From an uncultured Alteromonadaceae bacterium (GTDB lineage Bacteria; Pseudomonadota; Gammaproteobacteria; Enterobacterales; Alteromonadaceae): DNA of 64,000 nucleotides. A program made the translations under genes and the position numbers. The stretch is from assembly GCA_947494925.1 (NCBI GenBank), contig CANLWS010000004.1, forward strand, positions 62,001 through 126,000, written 5' to 3'. Shown here in pieces: positions 53,909-62,395 of the stretch (the stretch's first letter is position 1; every line of letters starts with the position of its first letter). The notes under the pieces were generated by a model. That model was not told the origin of the DNA, searched no databases, and saw only the letters and a list, made by a program, of their open reading frames with translations.

Positions 53909-54829
53909 ATGTTTAACAATTTTTCTGCATCCCTGCTTGCTCTCTGTGTTTCTGGCCTCTCAGGGCTGTCCATGGCGCAAAGTGCGTCTGGCACTGATAT
54001 TTTTATCGCTGATCTGAGGCAGGAAAACGGTGTTTTTCGTCTTTCCAATCATCGCAATATAACCAACAGGGATGGCTATGATAACCAGCCTTATTTCCTG
54101 CCCGATGGCGAGCGCCTGTTTTACACCTCAGCCATCCCGAAAGGTGATGAAAGCCAAACTGACGTTATTCTGTATGACGTTAGTAAAAAGCAGGCAGTTA
54201 ATATAAGTCACTCCCCCGAAAGCGAATATTCTCCTACGCTGATGCCAAATGGTGAATCTTATTCCATGATCCGGGTGGCAGCAGATGGCAAGCAAAAACT
54301 CTGGTCCTATTCCATCGATGCAACTGAAAAAATTGAGCTGCTCAAAGACGTTGAACCTGTTGGTTACCATGCCTGGGTAGATGAACAAAAAGTGATCCTT
54401 TTTGTGCTGGGAGAACCTCATCGCTTTGAGTTAGCCAATATTGCCAGTGGGAAATCGAACTCCTATGACAAAGATATTGGTGCCAGTTTGTTTAAAATTC
54501 CAGGCACCGAGCTAATGAGTTATACCCGTAATAAAAACCAAAATGATGAGCAAAATCCAACCTGGGAGTTAAGTCAGTTTGATCCCGAAACCAAGCAGAG
54601 CCAGGGGCTAACATTCCTACCCAAGGGCGCATACTATTATGCCTGGTCAGCTGACGCCAAAGCGCTGGCTGCAAAAGATGGCAAACTGCTGCAGTGGACA
54701 TACAGCAATGGCGAGGACAAATCTGATTGGGTTGAGTTTGCTGACGTGAGTGAACATTGCCCTAAAGGCGTGAGTCGCATGGCGGTTAATCCACAAAATA
54801 CTTTGCTGGCTTACGTTTGTGGTCGTTAA
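53909..54829 (+). CDS. Secreted TolB-like PD40 beta-propeller protein
   Basis: A 306-residue exported protein with a signal peptide (cleaved after SMAQ, residue 24). It has repeated PD40/TolB-type blades (DNQPYFLPDGERLFYTS, PESEYSPTLMPNGES). I start at the ATG at 53909, because the upstream TTG/GTG codons only add an unlikely hydrophilic lead. It may bind a ligand or partner in the periplasm. Single gene, convergent with the flavoprotein gene; the specific function is not known. Confidence 0.75.
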   Translation: MFNNFSASLLALCVSGLSGLSMAQSASGTDIFIADLRQENGVFRLSNHRNITNRDGYDNQPYFLPDGERLFYTSAIPKGDESQTDVILYDVSKKQAVNISHSPESEYSPTLMPNGESYSMIRVAADGKQKLWSYSIDATEKIELLKDVEPVGYHAWVDEQKVILFVLGEPHRFELANIASGKSNSYDKDIGASLFKIPGTELMSYTRNKNQNDEQNPTWELSQFDPETKQSQGLTFLPKGAYYYAWSADAKALAAKDGKLLQWTYSNGEDKSDWVEFADVSEHCPKGVSRMAVNPQNTLLAYVCGR

Positions 54830-54835
54830 CAGGCG

Positions 54836-56221
54836 TTAGTCTGTGCTTTGAGAAGTTTCAAAAATCCGCTTGAAATATGCAGAATAAAATCTGTTTTCCG
54901 GATCCATCTCCTCTCTTAGCTTTTTGAACAATGGAACTTCGTCCGGGAATGCCTTTTGCACCTGTTGACCCGTTAAATGTCGGGTCTGGTTAAACAAAGG
55001 TACCCCCCCAATATCACTACAGAACTCGTTATAGGCCTTTAAGAAATCTTCCCAACCTTCTGAGCCCGTTGAGACAGGATCTAGAGTCATAGCATCGCCG
55101 TGACGGGTATAGGAAAACAATGATTGGGTATCCTGCGCGATGTAGTAGCCCACATTAAGTAAATCACAGCGATAGCCATGTTGCTCAAAGTAGTTCTGAC
55201 AAAAATCAAAATAAGCTTTCAGGGCTTCGGGATACTTTTCTATCTGAAAGGCAAAAATACTAAAAGTATAAGAAGCAAAACCTGCTCGTTCCGGATACCA
55301 GATAATCTGATCCGCAGGGCTGGTATCCCTTGCCCGAATGATTTGTTGCATAACCCAAAGTGTGAAACGATTGTATAGGTTTGTGAATGATGAATGCCAT
55401 TGACGATTTGGTACCAGCGCCCTTAATATCCTTGCCAGACCCGGACTGCCTGTCTTCCAGACCCAGTTTCGCAATCGCCACTGCCAGCTATTGGAACGGA
55501 TTTTTCCCTCACCCTGATAGCGATATTCCACCGCCACTCTGTCCAGGAAAGGAAACAAATAAAGCATCATCGATTGGCGGCGTTTAATTAGCTCAGGCAA
55601 CAAGTGGGAAAACTCATCTACTGTATAGGCCTTATGTTGAACTTGCATAGCTTCAATAGGCTTAACTTTGAACGTAACTTCATAAAGAATTCCCAACAAT
55701 CCGTAACTGGAACGCATCGCCTGCAGTTGGTCCATATCCTGTTCAACAATATCGAGTATTGTCCCGGCAGCGTCCACCACCTTCATGCCAACGCAATAGG
55801 ATGCCACCTGACCAAACTCCATTTCATATTCTGAAAAGTAGGAGGCATCTTTAGTGCCTCCACAGGCGCCACTGCCAACGGTAAGGTTGCCAATTTCCAC
55901 ATTGACATAAAACTGTAGCCCCATTTTTTCCAAGGCTTTGGCCGCATCATAATGCAACACGCCAGCTTGCATTCTGATGGTCATAGATTCGCGATCGATG
56001 CATAGGATCTTATTCATTCCCATCATATCGATAACGGTGCCACTCTGGTTAACGATGCAATCGGTTGTGGAATGATGGGACCCTTTTGCTCTCACTGGGG
56101 ATGGAAATCGCTCAGTGTCTTTGACTATACGGATAATCTGCTCGACATCCGTCACTTTTTCCAGCCGGGCGGCCTGATAGCGAATCGTACCTTTCCAGTT
56201 TTGCAGAGTAACAGATGTCAT
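54836..56221 (-). CDS. FAD-binding sugar-lactone oxidase-like protein
   Basis: A 461-residue flavoprotein with an N-terminal PCMH-type FAD-binding domain (about 10-190: RAKGSHHSTTD around residue 45, GNLTVGSGACGGTKD around 110) and an ALO-type C-terminal domain. It is related to D-arabinono-lactone and L-gulonolactone oxidases, which oxidise aldonolactones or sugar alcohols with oxygen. No signal peptide is seen. The substrate cannot be told; a sugar-alcohol oxidase is equally possible. Confidence 0.8.
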   Translation of the reverse strand: MTSVTLQNWKGTIRYQAARLEKVTDVEQIIRIVKDTERFPSPVRAKGSHHSTTDCIVNQSGTVIDMMGMNKILCIDRESMTIRMQAGVLHYDAAKALEKMGLQFYVNVEIGNLTVGSGACGGTKDASYFSEYEMEFGQVASYCVGMKVVDAAGTILDIVEQDMDQLQAMRSSYGLLGILYEVTFKVKPIEAMQVQHKAYTVDEFSHLLPELIKRRQSMMLYLFPFLDRVAVEYRYQGEGKIRSNSWQWRLRNWVWKTGSPGLARILRALVPNRQWHSSFTNLYNRFTLWVMQQIIRARDTSPADQIIWYPERAGFASYTFSIFAFQIEKYPEALKAYFDFCQNYFEQHGYRCDLLNVGYYIAQDTQSLFSYTRHGDAMTLDPVSTGSEGWEDFLKAYNEFCSDIGGVPLFNQTRHLTGQQVQKAFPDEVPLFKKLREEMDPENRFYSAYFKRIFETSQSTD

Positions 56222-56305
56222 AGCGTCAGAGCTTTCAGATTGCTGAAAAGCACACCTACAATAAGATAAATGGGTTGTATTACTATAGTCCAGAGTGATT
56301 GATGA

Positions 56306-56878
56306 TCACTTAATCAGCGCGATTAAATCAGAAAATGCAGGATGGCCTTTGTCTTTTAACCACTCAAACAGGACCATTTCTGTACTGACTAAACTACAAC
56401 CCGCTTCTCTAAGGCGACCTTCTGCCAGATATCTGTCTGGTTCCCTGCGCGAGGCAGTGCCGTCCCACACGACGACCACATGGTAGCCCTGGTTCAATGC
56501 ATCCAGGGCGGTTTGTAATAAACATACATGAGCTTCACAGCCAACCAGCAAAAGGCATGCCCTGCCATTGGCTCGATTGATTTCCAGCTGACTGACCAGA
56601 CGCGGCTGCCCAAAGCTGGAAAAGGTGGTTTTGCTAAAACTGACTGAATTCTGTTTGCAAGATAACAGTGCCTGCGCAGTTGTTCCCAATCCTTCTGGAT
56701 ACTGCTCTACAAAAGTCGTAGGTACTTTAAAATAGTCACATGCTTCGAGCATCAATGCGATTTTATCTACCATAATGCAACCCTGATGCAAAGCAGGCAG
56801 CAATTTTTGCTGCACATCCACTACCAGTAGCTGGCAGTGTTCGGCGTCTAGCAATTGGCGCTTTGCAATAGTGTTCAT
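56306..56878 (-). CDS. Isochorismatase family cysteine hydrolase (YcaC-like)
   Basis: A 190-residue cytoplasmic hydrolase with the full catalytic set of the isochorismatase fold: Asp21 (VVDVQ), Lys83 (FSKTTF) and Cys119 (GCEAHVC). The preserved cis-peptide region lies near VGCEAH. I start at the ATG at 56878; the TTG at 56887 only adds three residues. It lies 16 bases after the peptide deformylase-like gene on the same strand and is likely co-transcribed. The YcaC-type members have no firmly known substrate. Confidence 0.85.
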   Translation of the reverse strand: MNTIAKRQLLDAEHCQLLVVDVQQKLLPALHQGCIMVDKIALMLEACDYFKVPTTFVEQYPEGLGTTAQALLSCKQNSVSFSKTTFSSFGQPRLVSQLEINRANGRACLLLVGCEAHVCLLQTALDALNQGYHVVVVWDGTASRREPDRYLAEGRLREAGCSLVSTEMVLFEWLKDKGHPAFSDLIALIK

Positions 56879-56894
56879 TGAACCCAAACTAATG

Positions 56895-57452
56895 TCATTC
56901 TACACCAACCATGTAGTGGATCATTTCTCTCACCTGATTCAGCCTTTCAGGTTTTTCCCGAAGATCGTAATCCACCGTTCTGAGGGTCTGGCTCTGTTCA
57001 ACTCTATCAGCAAAGAATACGCCATCCAGATGATCAATTTCATGTTGTACCAATCCAGACTCTTCGCCTTCAAGTTCCATTTGTTGTTGCTGACCTGTTT
57101 CGTCCAGATAACGCACTATCACTTTCTGATGACGGGATACCACTCCTCGAAGAGAATAGAAGCTGAAACATTCTTCTTCGAACTCAAACATCTGGTCAGA
57201 TTTTTCAATAAATTCCGGGTTAATCATTGGCACGAATTCATCATTCAAACGCAGCAGAACAATACGTTTCGCAACCCCTACTTGTGGTGCTGAAATCGCA
57301 TTGCCATTTTCATGGGAGATGGCTTTAATGCCGTCCAACACGGTTTTCATTTTGTTTATAATCTGCTGATGCTTGTCATCCGAAATCGAATTTGCCTCCA
57401 CAGCATCAGAAATAGTCCGAAGTATGGGATCACCTAATTGCCTTATTCTCAT
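56895..57452 (-). CDS. def: Divergent peptide deformylase
   Basis: A 185-residue protein with the PDF fold. The metal ligands are in place: Cys95 in EECFS (canonical EGCLS) and His137/His141 in QHEIDH, with catalytic Glu138. The first motif is altered to GNAISAPQ (residues 50-57; canonical GxGLAAPQ). It removes formyl groups from nascent chains if active. The departures from consensus and the lack of a neighbouring fmt gene suggest a second, specialised copy rather than the housekeeping enzyme. It is followed 16 bases later by the isochorismatase-family gene. Confidence 0.82.
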   Translation of the reverse strand: MRIRQLGDPILRTISDAVEANSISDDKHQQIINKMKTVLDGIKAISHENGNAISAPQVGVAKRIVLLRLNDEFVPMINPEFIEKSDQMFEFEEECFSFYSLRGVVSRHQKVIVRYLDETGQQQQMELEGEESGLVQHEIDHLDGVFFADRVEQSQTLRTVDYDLREKPERLNQVREMIHYMVGVE

Positions 57453-57610
57453 GCCCGTCTTATCAAGTCGTTGTTACCTCATCCTAAGAACCAGCATATC
57501 TCAATGAAACCGGATTCACCCGATTTACGCGTTCTTTTGACTCACACCACTGGCAACTAAAATTAACAGGATTTATAGTGAATCAGGTGTTTTACCGAGG
57601 GGATACTTTT

Positions 57611-58702
57611 ATGTCTGACTTCAATCGTCGCCAATTTGTCCAGTATGCTACAGCGGGGCTTGCTGCCTCAGCAGCTTATTTGTCTCCCATGGGCGTTGCT
57701 TCTGCCAGGCGTAAAGTAGGCGTTGCATTGGTTGGACTAGGATATTACAGCCGCGGCCTCCTGGCACCGGCGCTTCAAAGCACTCAATATTGTGAATTGC
57801 GCGGCATAGTGACAGGTAGCCCTGATAAAATTCCTGCATGGCAAAAACGCTATGGGATCCCTGATAAAAATGTCTATTCCTATGAAACTATGCATCAAAT
57901 AGCGAATAACCCGGACATAGATGTCATCTACATAGTGGTACCCACTTCTTTGCATCTCAAGTACTGTGAAATCGCAGCCAATGCTGGCAAACATGTCTGG
58001 TGCGAAAAGCCCATGGCCATGACAGTCACTCAATGTCAGAAAATTATCAATGTATGCCGTAAAAACAAGGTGCAGCTTACTGTGGGATATCGCATGCAGC
58101 ATGAGCCAAGTACTCGCTCAATGATGAAACGCATTAAACTACAACCCTTCGGCGGTTTTAAACAAATGGTTTGTCAGGCCGGATACGGTGGTAATGGTAT
58201 GGCAGCAGATAATTGGCGCATGCAAAAAGCCATGGGTGGCGGCGCCATGTATGATATGGGTGTATACCCACTCAATGGTGCCCGTTATTTTACGGGATTG
58301 GAACCCATTGCGATTACCGCAAAACACGATAAAACCCATGCACATATTTTCAAGGAGGTGGACGAAACCACCTACTTCACTCTCGAATTTGAAAACGATT
58401 TACGCGCAGAGTGCGGCACCAGCGTAGTGAAAAGCTTCAACCAATTCAGATTGGACTGTCAGGATGGGTGGTATCACATGCACCCCATGTCGGAATATAA
58501 TGGAGTGCAGGGTAAATCCAGCGACGGTAAACGATTCCCTGCCTTTAAAGGGAGCCAACAGGCACAACAAATGGATAACGATGCGCTGGCGATATTAGGC
58601 AAGGGGCCTATTCTGGTAACCGGCGAAGAAGGCATGCGGGATATACATGTAGTCGAGGCCGCATTTAAATCGGCCTCGACGGGAAAGCGGGTTGTATTGT
58701 AA
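57611..58702 (+). CDS. Tat-exported Gfo/Idh/MocA family oxidoreductase
   Basis: A 363-residue protein with a twin-arginine signal (NRRQFVQYATAG, Arg6-Arg7) and a hydrophobic stretch ending near ASA, residue 35. A Rossmann domain follows (VALVGLGYYSRG near residue 40, WCEKPMA near 145), then the Gfo/Idh/MocA C-terminal domain. Periplasmic members of this class, like glucose-fructose oxidoreductase, carry tightly bound NADP. I start at the ATG at 57611, which has a GAGGGGA ribosome site; the GTG at 57578 adds 11 residues before the Tat motif. Substrate probably a sugar; not known. Confidence 0.87.
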   Translation: MSDFNRRQFVQYATAGLAASAAYLSPMGVASARRKVGVALVGLGYYSRGLLAPALQSTQYCELRGIVTGSPDKIPAWQKRYGIPDKNVYSYETMHQIANNPDIDVIYIVVPTSLHLKYCEIAANAGKHVWCEKPMAMTVTQCQKIINVCRKNKVQLTVGYRMQHEPSTRSMMKRIKLQPFGGFKQMVCQAGYGGNGMAADNWRMQKAMGGGAMYDMGVYPLNGARYFTGLEPIAITAKHDKTHAHIFKEVDETTYFTLEFENDLRAECGTSVVKSFNQFRLDCQDGWYHMHPMSEYNGVQGKSSDGKRFPAFKGSQQAQQMDNDALAILGKGPILVTGEEGMRDIHVVEAAFKSASTGKRVVL

Positions 58703-58725
58703 CTAACGCCAGACAGGGTTAGTTA
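58700..58725. terminator. Inverted repeat spanning both convergent stop codons
   Basis: TAACTAAC (58700-58707) pairs with GTTAGTTA (58718-58725) around ten bases. The left arm contains the TAA of the oxidoreductase gene and the right arm the stop of the MBL-fold gene. There is no T-run on either strand, so it is only a weak terminator candidate. Confidence 0.35.
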
Positions 58726-60165
58726 AAACGTCTTCTTGTAGCTTTTCATCAACTCATCCAGAGTTGCGGTTCTGGCTGCATGGGCAGACGCAATATGTTT
58801 CACCTTCATTTTATGTTTCTGAATGGTCTCCACTATCGCTGCACTGTTGTCCGTGCGATAAGGTACTGGCCCAGAGTCAGGGATCTGCATGTGGTCAGCT
58901 TCAAAGATAACCCCCTGCTCAGGCAGGTAAGCTAAAAGGAAATGTTCGGTATGATCAGTTGGGCCCATGTCTATGATCTCCAGACGTTGAGAGTCGTCCG
59001 AAAATACCCGTTTGTCTTCTACAAATTCAAATTTGGCTGATTTTCTATCTTCTTCAGCCAATGCTTCACGAATAACGTTTTCATGCTGTTCTGCAGCAAT
59101 AAACGACATACCTGCGTTAAAGGCCTCCTGACTGCCACCTATATGATCGCTGTGGTGATGGGTCATGACGATATGCTTAATTGGCTTATCGGGAACGGAT
59201 TTCCTGAATTCCTCAATACGCTGAGTTACTCCGGCCAAACCTCCCACCATGATGACGTAATCTTTAAACTCCACAAACAAGCTGTTCTGGAAATTTTGTG
59301 TTACCCAGTAGACATTATCACCCAGATTATGGGTTTTCATGTCCCGCGGTAACGGCGGGTCAAGTAACTGGAATTTGTCCGGGATGCTCAGATACTCATC
59401 CAATGGCTTGTTTAATACATAGCTTTTCGCGGTAAATGTCTGTGCAGGATCACCGTCGACAGTGTAGGAATTTTTCATGGGAAAGAGAACTCCGTCGACT
59501 TTCTTGTGGTCTTCGAAGTAGTACTCAACCAGGAAATTACCCACCACTCTTTCACTTTTGCTGATCAGACTTGTCTTCTGATCAATATACAAAGTAATAG
59601 CCGGACCTCCTGGCATAGTGAAACTTAGCAGGTCATGTTTGGCGTCATTGAACTGTATTTCTCCCATGTGCCTGGCGCTACTGGCAAACTGCTGCAAACG
59701 CTTAGCCAGCAATGTCCCATTGGAGCGTAAGCTAGGGCCTGCCTGAACATTAAAATCTGGCTCAGGATTCTCAGTTTTAGTCTTCAGGACATAGTTTACA
59801 TTAACAAGCTTGTCCTCCAGGGCGAGCGTTTTATTATGGTTCCTTGCCCCGGCATTCTCGCTGCTACCCTCAGTGAAGGTAATTTGATTGGCAAAATCGA
59901 AACCTGTTGTACGTTTGGCTGTACTGGTGTCCCATGGAGGCTCTGGCTTGCGACTTTGTCCCCCTTGTACGTTAAGTACGTCGTAGTCGACAACTACCTG
60001 ATTAAGTTGGCGAATTTTATCCGCACCACCATATGCTTCTAAAGTTTTAGCGATAATAGCCTGCGACTTCTCAACGTTTTGTTGCGTGAAATTTGTGGCT
60101 GACAGGCTCAGTGAAGCTAGCGAGACTACTATTGCCATCAGCGTTTTTATTGATATTTTTTTCAT
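58723..60165 (-). CDS. Secreted MBL-fold metallo-hydrolase
   Basis: A 480-residue exported protein with a signal peptide (MKKISIKTLMAIVVSLASLSLSA, given here only in part by its hydrophobic run, residues 7-22). Residues 30-290 are an N-terminal helical/beta region, and the metallo-beta-lactamase domain follows with T-H-H-H-S-D-H near residue 337 and further ligands near 410 and 455. It is a zinc hydrolase of unknown substrate in the periplasm. It converges with the oxidoreductase gene. Single gene; the 298-base gap upstream holds its promoter. Confidence 0.85.
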   Translation of the reverse strand: MKKISIKTLMAIVVSLASLSLSATNFTQQNVEKSQAIIAKTLEAYGGADKIRQLNQVVVDYDVLNVQGGQSRKPEPPWDTSTAKRTTGFDFANQITFTEGSSENAGARNHNKTLALEDKLVNVNYVLKTKTENPEPDFNVQAGPSLRSNGTLLAKRLQQFASSARHMGEIQFNDAKHDLLSFTMPGGPAITLYIDQKTSLISKSERVVGNFLVEYYFEDHKKVDGVLFPMKNSYTVDGDPAQTFTAKSYVLNKPLDEYLSIPDKFQLLDPPLPRDMKTHNLGDNVYWVTQNFQNSLFVEFKDYVIMVGGLAGVTQRIEEFRKSVPDKPIKHIVMTHHHSDHIGGSQEAFNAGMSFIAAEQHENVIREALAEEDRKSAKFEFVEDKRVFSDDSQRLEIIDMGPTDHTEHFLLAYLPEQGVIFEADHMQIPDSGPVPYRTDNSAAIVETIQKHKMKVKHIASAHAARTATLDELMKSYKKTF

Positions 60166-60463
60166 CCATTTATCCTATTAATTGTTATTGAGGATTTCGA
60201 AAACGCGTTAACGAACAAAAATATCGACCTGGCGTGATCGTTTGACAAGCTGAACGGGTTTAATGGTGTATAAAATTCGACCAACAGCTGAAGTGATTAT
60301 TTGTTAGGTATGTATTTTGTTAACTATGACTGAAGTTAGATTATTTAAAGTTGATGCAAATGGCGGTTAAATACCGCATCAATTTTGCGCAGCCATAAAT
60401 ATTTGTGACTCAGCGGCAATGCCCAACCCATGAAAAAGCGCGGATACATCAGGAGAATCAGGT

Positions 60464-60778
60464 ATGAAGGATAATGAATCCTTAATCGGCGAATTGCTCG
60501 CTCTTAAAGATGACATTGCACAGCACAAGCATCTAATCACCGACGATATGCGTGATGAATGGAATGAACTTAAGCGCAAAACTAAAGCTCTCGAACCGAA
60601 TTTATCCGGCACGTTATTGTCCTTGGTAAAACAAAATGATCTTAATAAAACACACCATTTTATCGGTAGTGACGGTGAAATAAAGGCACTGCTGGAAGAA
60701 TTTAAACAATTTAATCACCGTGTTTCATTGCGGCGAATGGGCAATCAGGTGCAACAGAAAATTTCAGCAAACGCCTAA
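60464..60778 (+). CDS. Small hypothetical protein
   Basis: A 104-residue charged, helical cytoplasmic protein with AGGAG in front of its ATG. The sequence (LLALKDDIAQHKHLITDDM at the start of the helical part) suggests a coiled-coil or adaptor; no family recognised. It is followed 120 bases later by the DUF2797 gene on the same strand; a shared transcript is possible. The short upstream region does not show a clear promoter. Confidence 0.55.
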   Translation: MKDNESLIGELLALKDDIAQHKHLITDDMRDEWNELKRKTKALEPNLSGTLLSLVKQNDLNKTHHFIGSDGEIKALLEEFKQFNHRVSLRRMGNQVQQKISANA

Positions 60779-60898
60779 GCCTTACGGCTCTTTTGTCTTA
60801 TGAACTAGCCTGGCATTATCTGCTTTGGTAATCTTGACCTTTGTATTTCACAGCCAGATTGATACAAGGCTGATTAACCGCAGAGGACCAGCTCTAAC

Positions 60899-61735
60899 AT
60901 GACCTTACTCCAAGGTAACATTCGTAAGATGCGAGTGAGCACTGACGAGAACCACTTAGCCCATTACCAACTTCCTATTGGCGAACAGACTATTGATGTG
61001 AATAGCCTGATTGGTCAACAAGTCAGTGTTAGTTATGCTGGCGTCATTAATTGTGTCCATTGTGGAGCCAAAACAAAAACCAGTTTCAATCAGGGATATT
61101 GCTACCGTTGTCTGACGACCCTAGCACAATGCGACAGCTGCATCATTCGACCAGAAACCTGCCATTACGATGCCGGCACTTGCCGGGAACCCATATGGGG
61201 AGAAGAAAATTGCCTATCCGACCATTATGTCTATCTTGCTAATACTGGAACCGTCAAAGTAGGCATTACCCGACATGTATCCGATCGCATTTCAAGTCGT
61301 TGGCTTGATCAGGGAGCGACTCAGGCTATCCCGATAATGCGAGTGCAGAACCGACTTATCAGTGGATTGGTGGAAACAGCCTTTAAATCACATATCGCTG
61401 ATAAAACTAATTGGCGAACCATGTTAAAAAGCCAGCCTGAAAAAACAGATTTATCTGACCTGAAGGAATCGTTGCTGGCCGAAGTGGAAGAAGATCTGGA
61501 CATGATCACCGAAGAATATGGTTTTCAGGCGATTGATCAATTGGACGCGCCCGCAGTTGAAATTCATTATCCGGTTAGTCAGTATCCTGAAAAAATTAAA
61601 TCCATCAATCTCGACAAAGAAGGGGCATTTTCCGGCACACTGCTGGGCATTAAAGCTCAGTACTGGATGCTGGACGGTGACCGCGTTATCAATATGCGTA
61701 AATATTCGGGCTACGATTTAAGTATAGAGGTGTAA
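60899..61735 (+). CDS. DUF2797 domain-containing protein
   Basis: A 278-residue protein with many Cys in its first third (C52, C55, C68, C71, C78, C81, C88, C95, C105) arranged as zinc ribbons. It then has a GIY-YIG-like core (YVYLANTGTVKVGITR, residues 110-125). This architecture is the DUF2797 family, conserved but uncharacterised; the nuclease-like core suggests nucleic-acid binding, though catalytic residues are uncertain. Its end is followed by a strong bidirectional terminator. Start ATG 60899. Confidence 0.82.
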   Translation: MTLLQGNIRKMRVSTDENHLAHYQLPIGEQTIDVNSLIGQQVSVSYAGVINCVHCGAKTKTSFNQGYCYRCLTTLAQCDSCIIRPETCHYDAGTCREPIWGEENCLSDHYVYLANTGTVKVGITRHVSDRISSRWLDQGATQAIPIMRVQNRLISGLVETAFKSHIADKTNWRTMLKSQPEKTDLSDLKESLLAEVEEDLDMITEEYGFQAIDQLDAPAVEIHYPVSQYPEKIKSINLDKEGAFSGTLLGIKAQYWMLDGDRVINMRKYSGYDLSIEV

Positions 61736-61754
61736 AAGTGCCGGGGACATAAGC

Positions 61755-61788
61755 AAAAAAGGCAATCTCGATGAGATTGCCTTTTTTT
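61755..61788. terminator. Strong bidirectional rho-independent terminator
   Basis: GGCAATCTC (61761-61769) pairs exactly with GAGATTGCC (61773-61781) around GAT, with A-run (61755-61760) on the left and T-run (61782-61788) on the right. It therefore ends both the DUF2797 gene on the plus strand and the cold-shock gene on the minus strand. Confidence 0.9.
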
Positions 61789-61838
61789 AAAGCTTGATGC
61801 TGCCCGTTAGACAGCCATCGTGTTTTTAATTTTAGTAA

Positions 61839-62045
61839 TTAAAGAACAACGATGTTTTCGGCTTGAGGACCTTTTTGGCCTTGACCGATAGTGAATTCAA
61901 CCTGCTGGCCTTCTTTCAACGTTTTGAAACCTTCGCCCTGGATAGAACGGAAGTGAGCGAATACGTCTGGACCGCCTTGCTGCTCGATGAAACCAAAACC
62001 TTTATCTTCGTTGAACCACTTAACAGTACCTTGTACTTTAGACAT
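61839..62045 (-). CDS. Cold-shock protein (CspA family)
   Basis: A 68-residue single cold-shock domain with RNP1 KGFGFI (residues 15-20) and RNP2 VFAHF (28-32; most family members have VFVHF). It binds single-stranded RNA and DNA as an RNA chaperone. ACAGGTA precedes the ATG. A small stem (AGCCC/GGGCT, 62077-62089) lies in the leader about 30 bases before the start. Which of the Csp paralogues this is cannot be told from one copy. Confidence 0.93.
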   Translation of the reverse strand: MSKVQGTVKWFNEDKGFGFIEQQGGPDVFAHFRSIQGEGFKTLKEGQQVEFTIGQGQKGPQAENIVVL

Positions 62046-62395
62046 AATAATTACCTGTATTTGTATAAATAAATTGAGCCCACTGGGCTGTTCTAGCGTA
62101 AAAATGGACTAACGATTAACAACTACAGGACGTGGAATAACTACTAACACAACGTAATGGAGAAGATAAAATAGACTCTCTTTCTAGCTGAGCCGGAGAT
62201 TACAGGAATATTGACGAAGGTCAAATAAAATCGCAGGTTATTTGCAAGAAACATGTAAATATCCGATTAATTGGCTGTTTTTCTGCCACGGGTAGGTTTT
62301 TTACTCTGAGAAAAACCTTCATCAATCTTCTGGATAATATTCTCGATACTTGTCTAAACTTGCTACAGAGTATTCCAGTGAGAGTAAAATATAAA
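62046..62395. promoter_or_regulatory. Divergent region between csp and the S9 peptidase gene
   Basis: A 350-base gap. It includes the leader of the cold-shock gene with a short hairpin (62077-62089) and a dyad TTGAC-GAAG-GTCAA (62211-62224) that could overlap the csp promoter. GAGAG lies before the S9 ATG at 62396. I saw no sequence close to a known cold-box. Confidence 0.4.
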
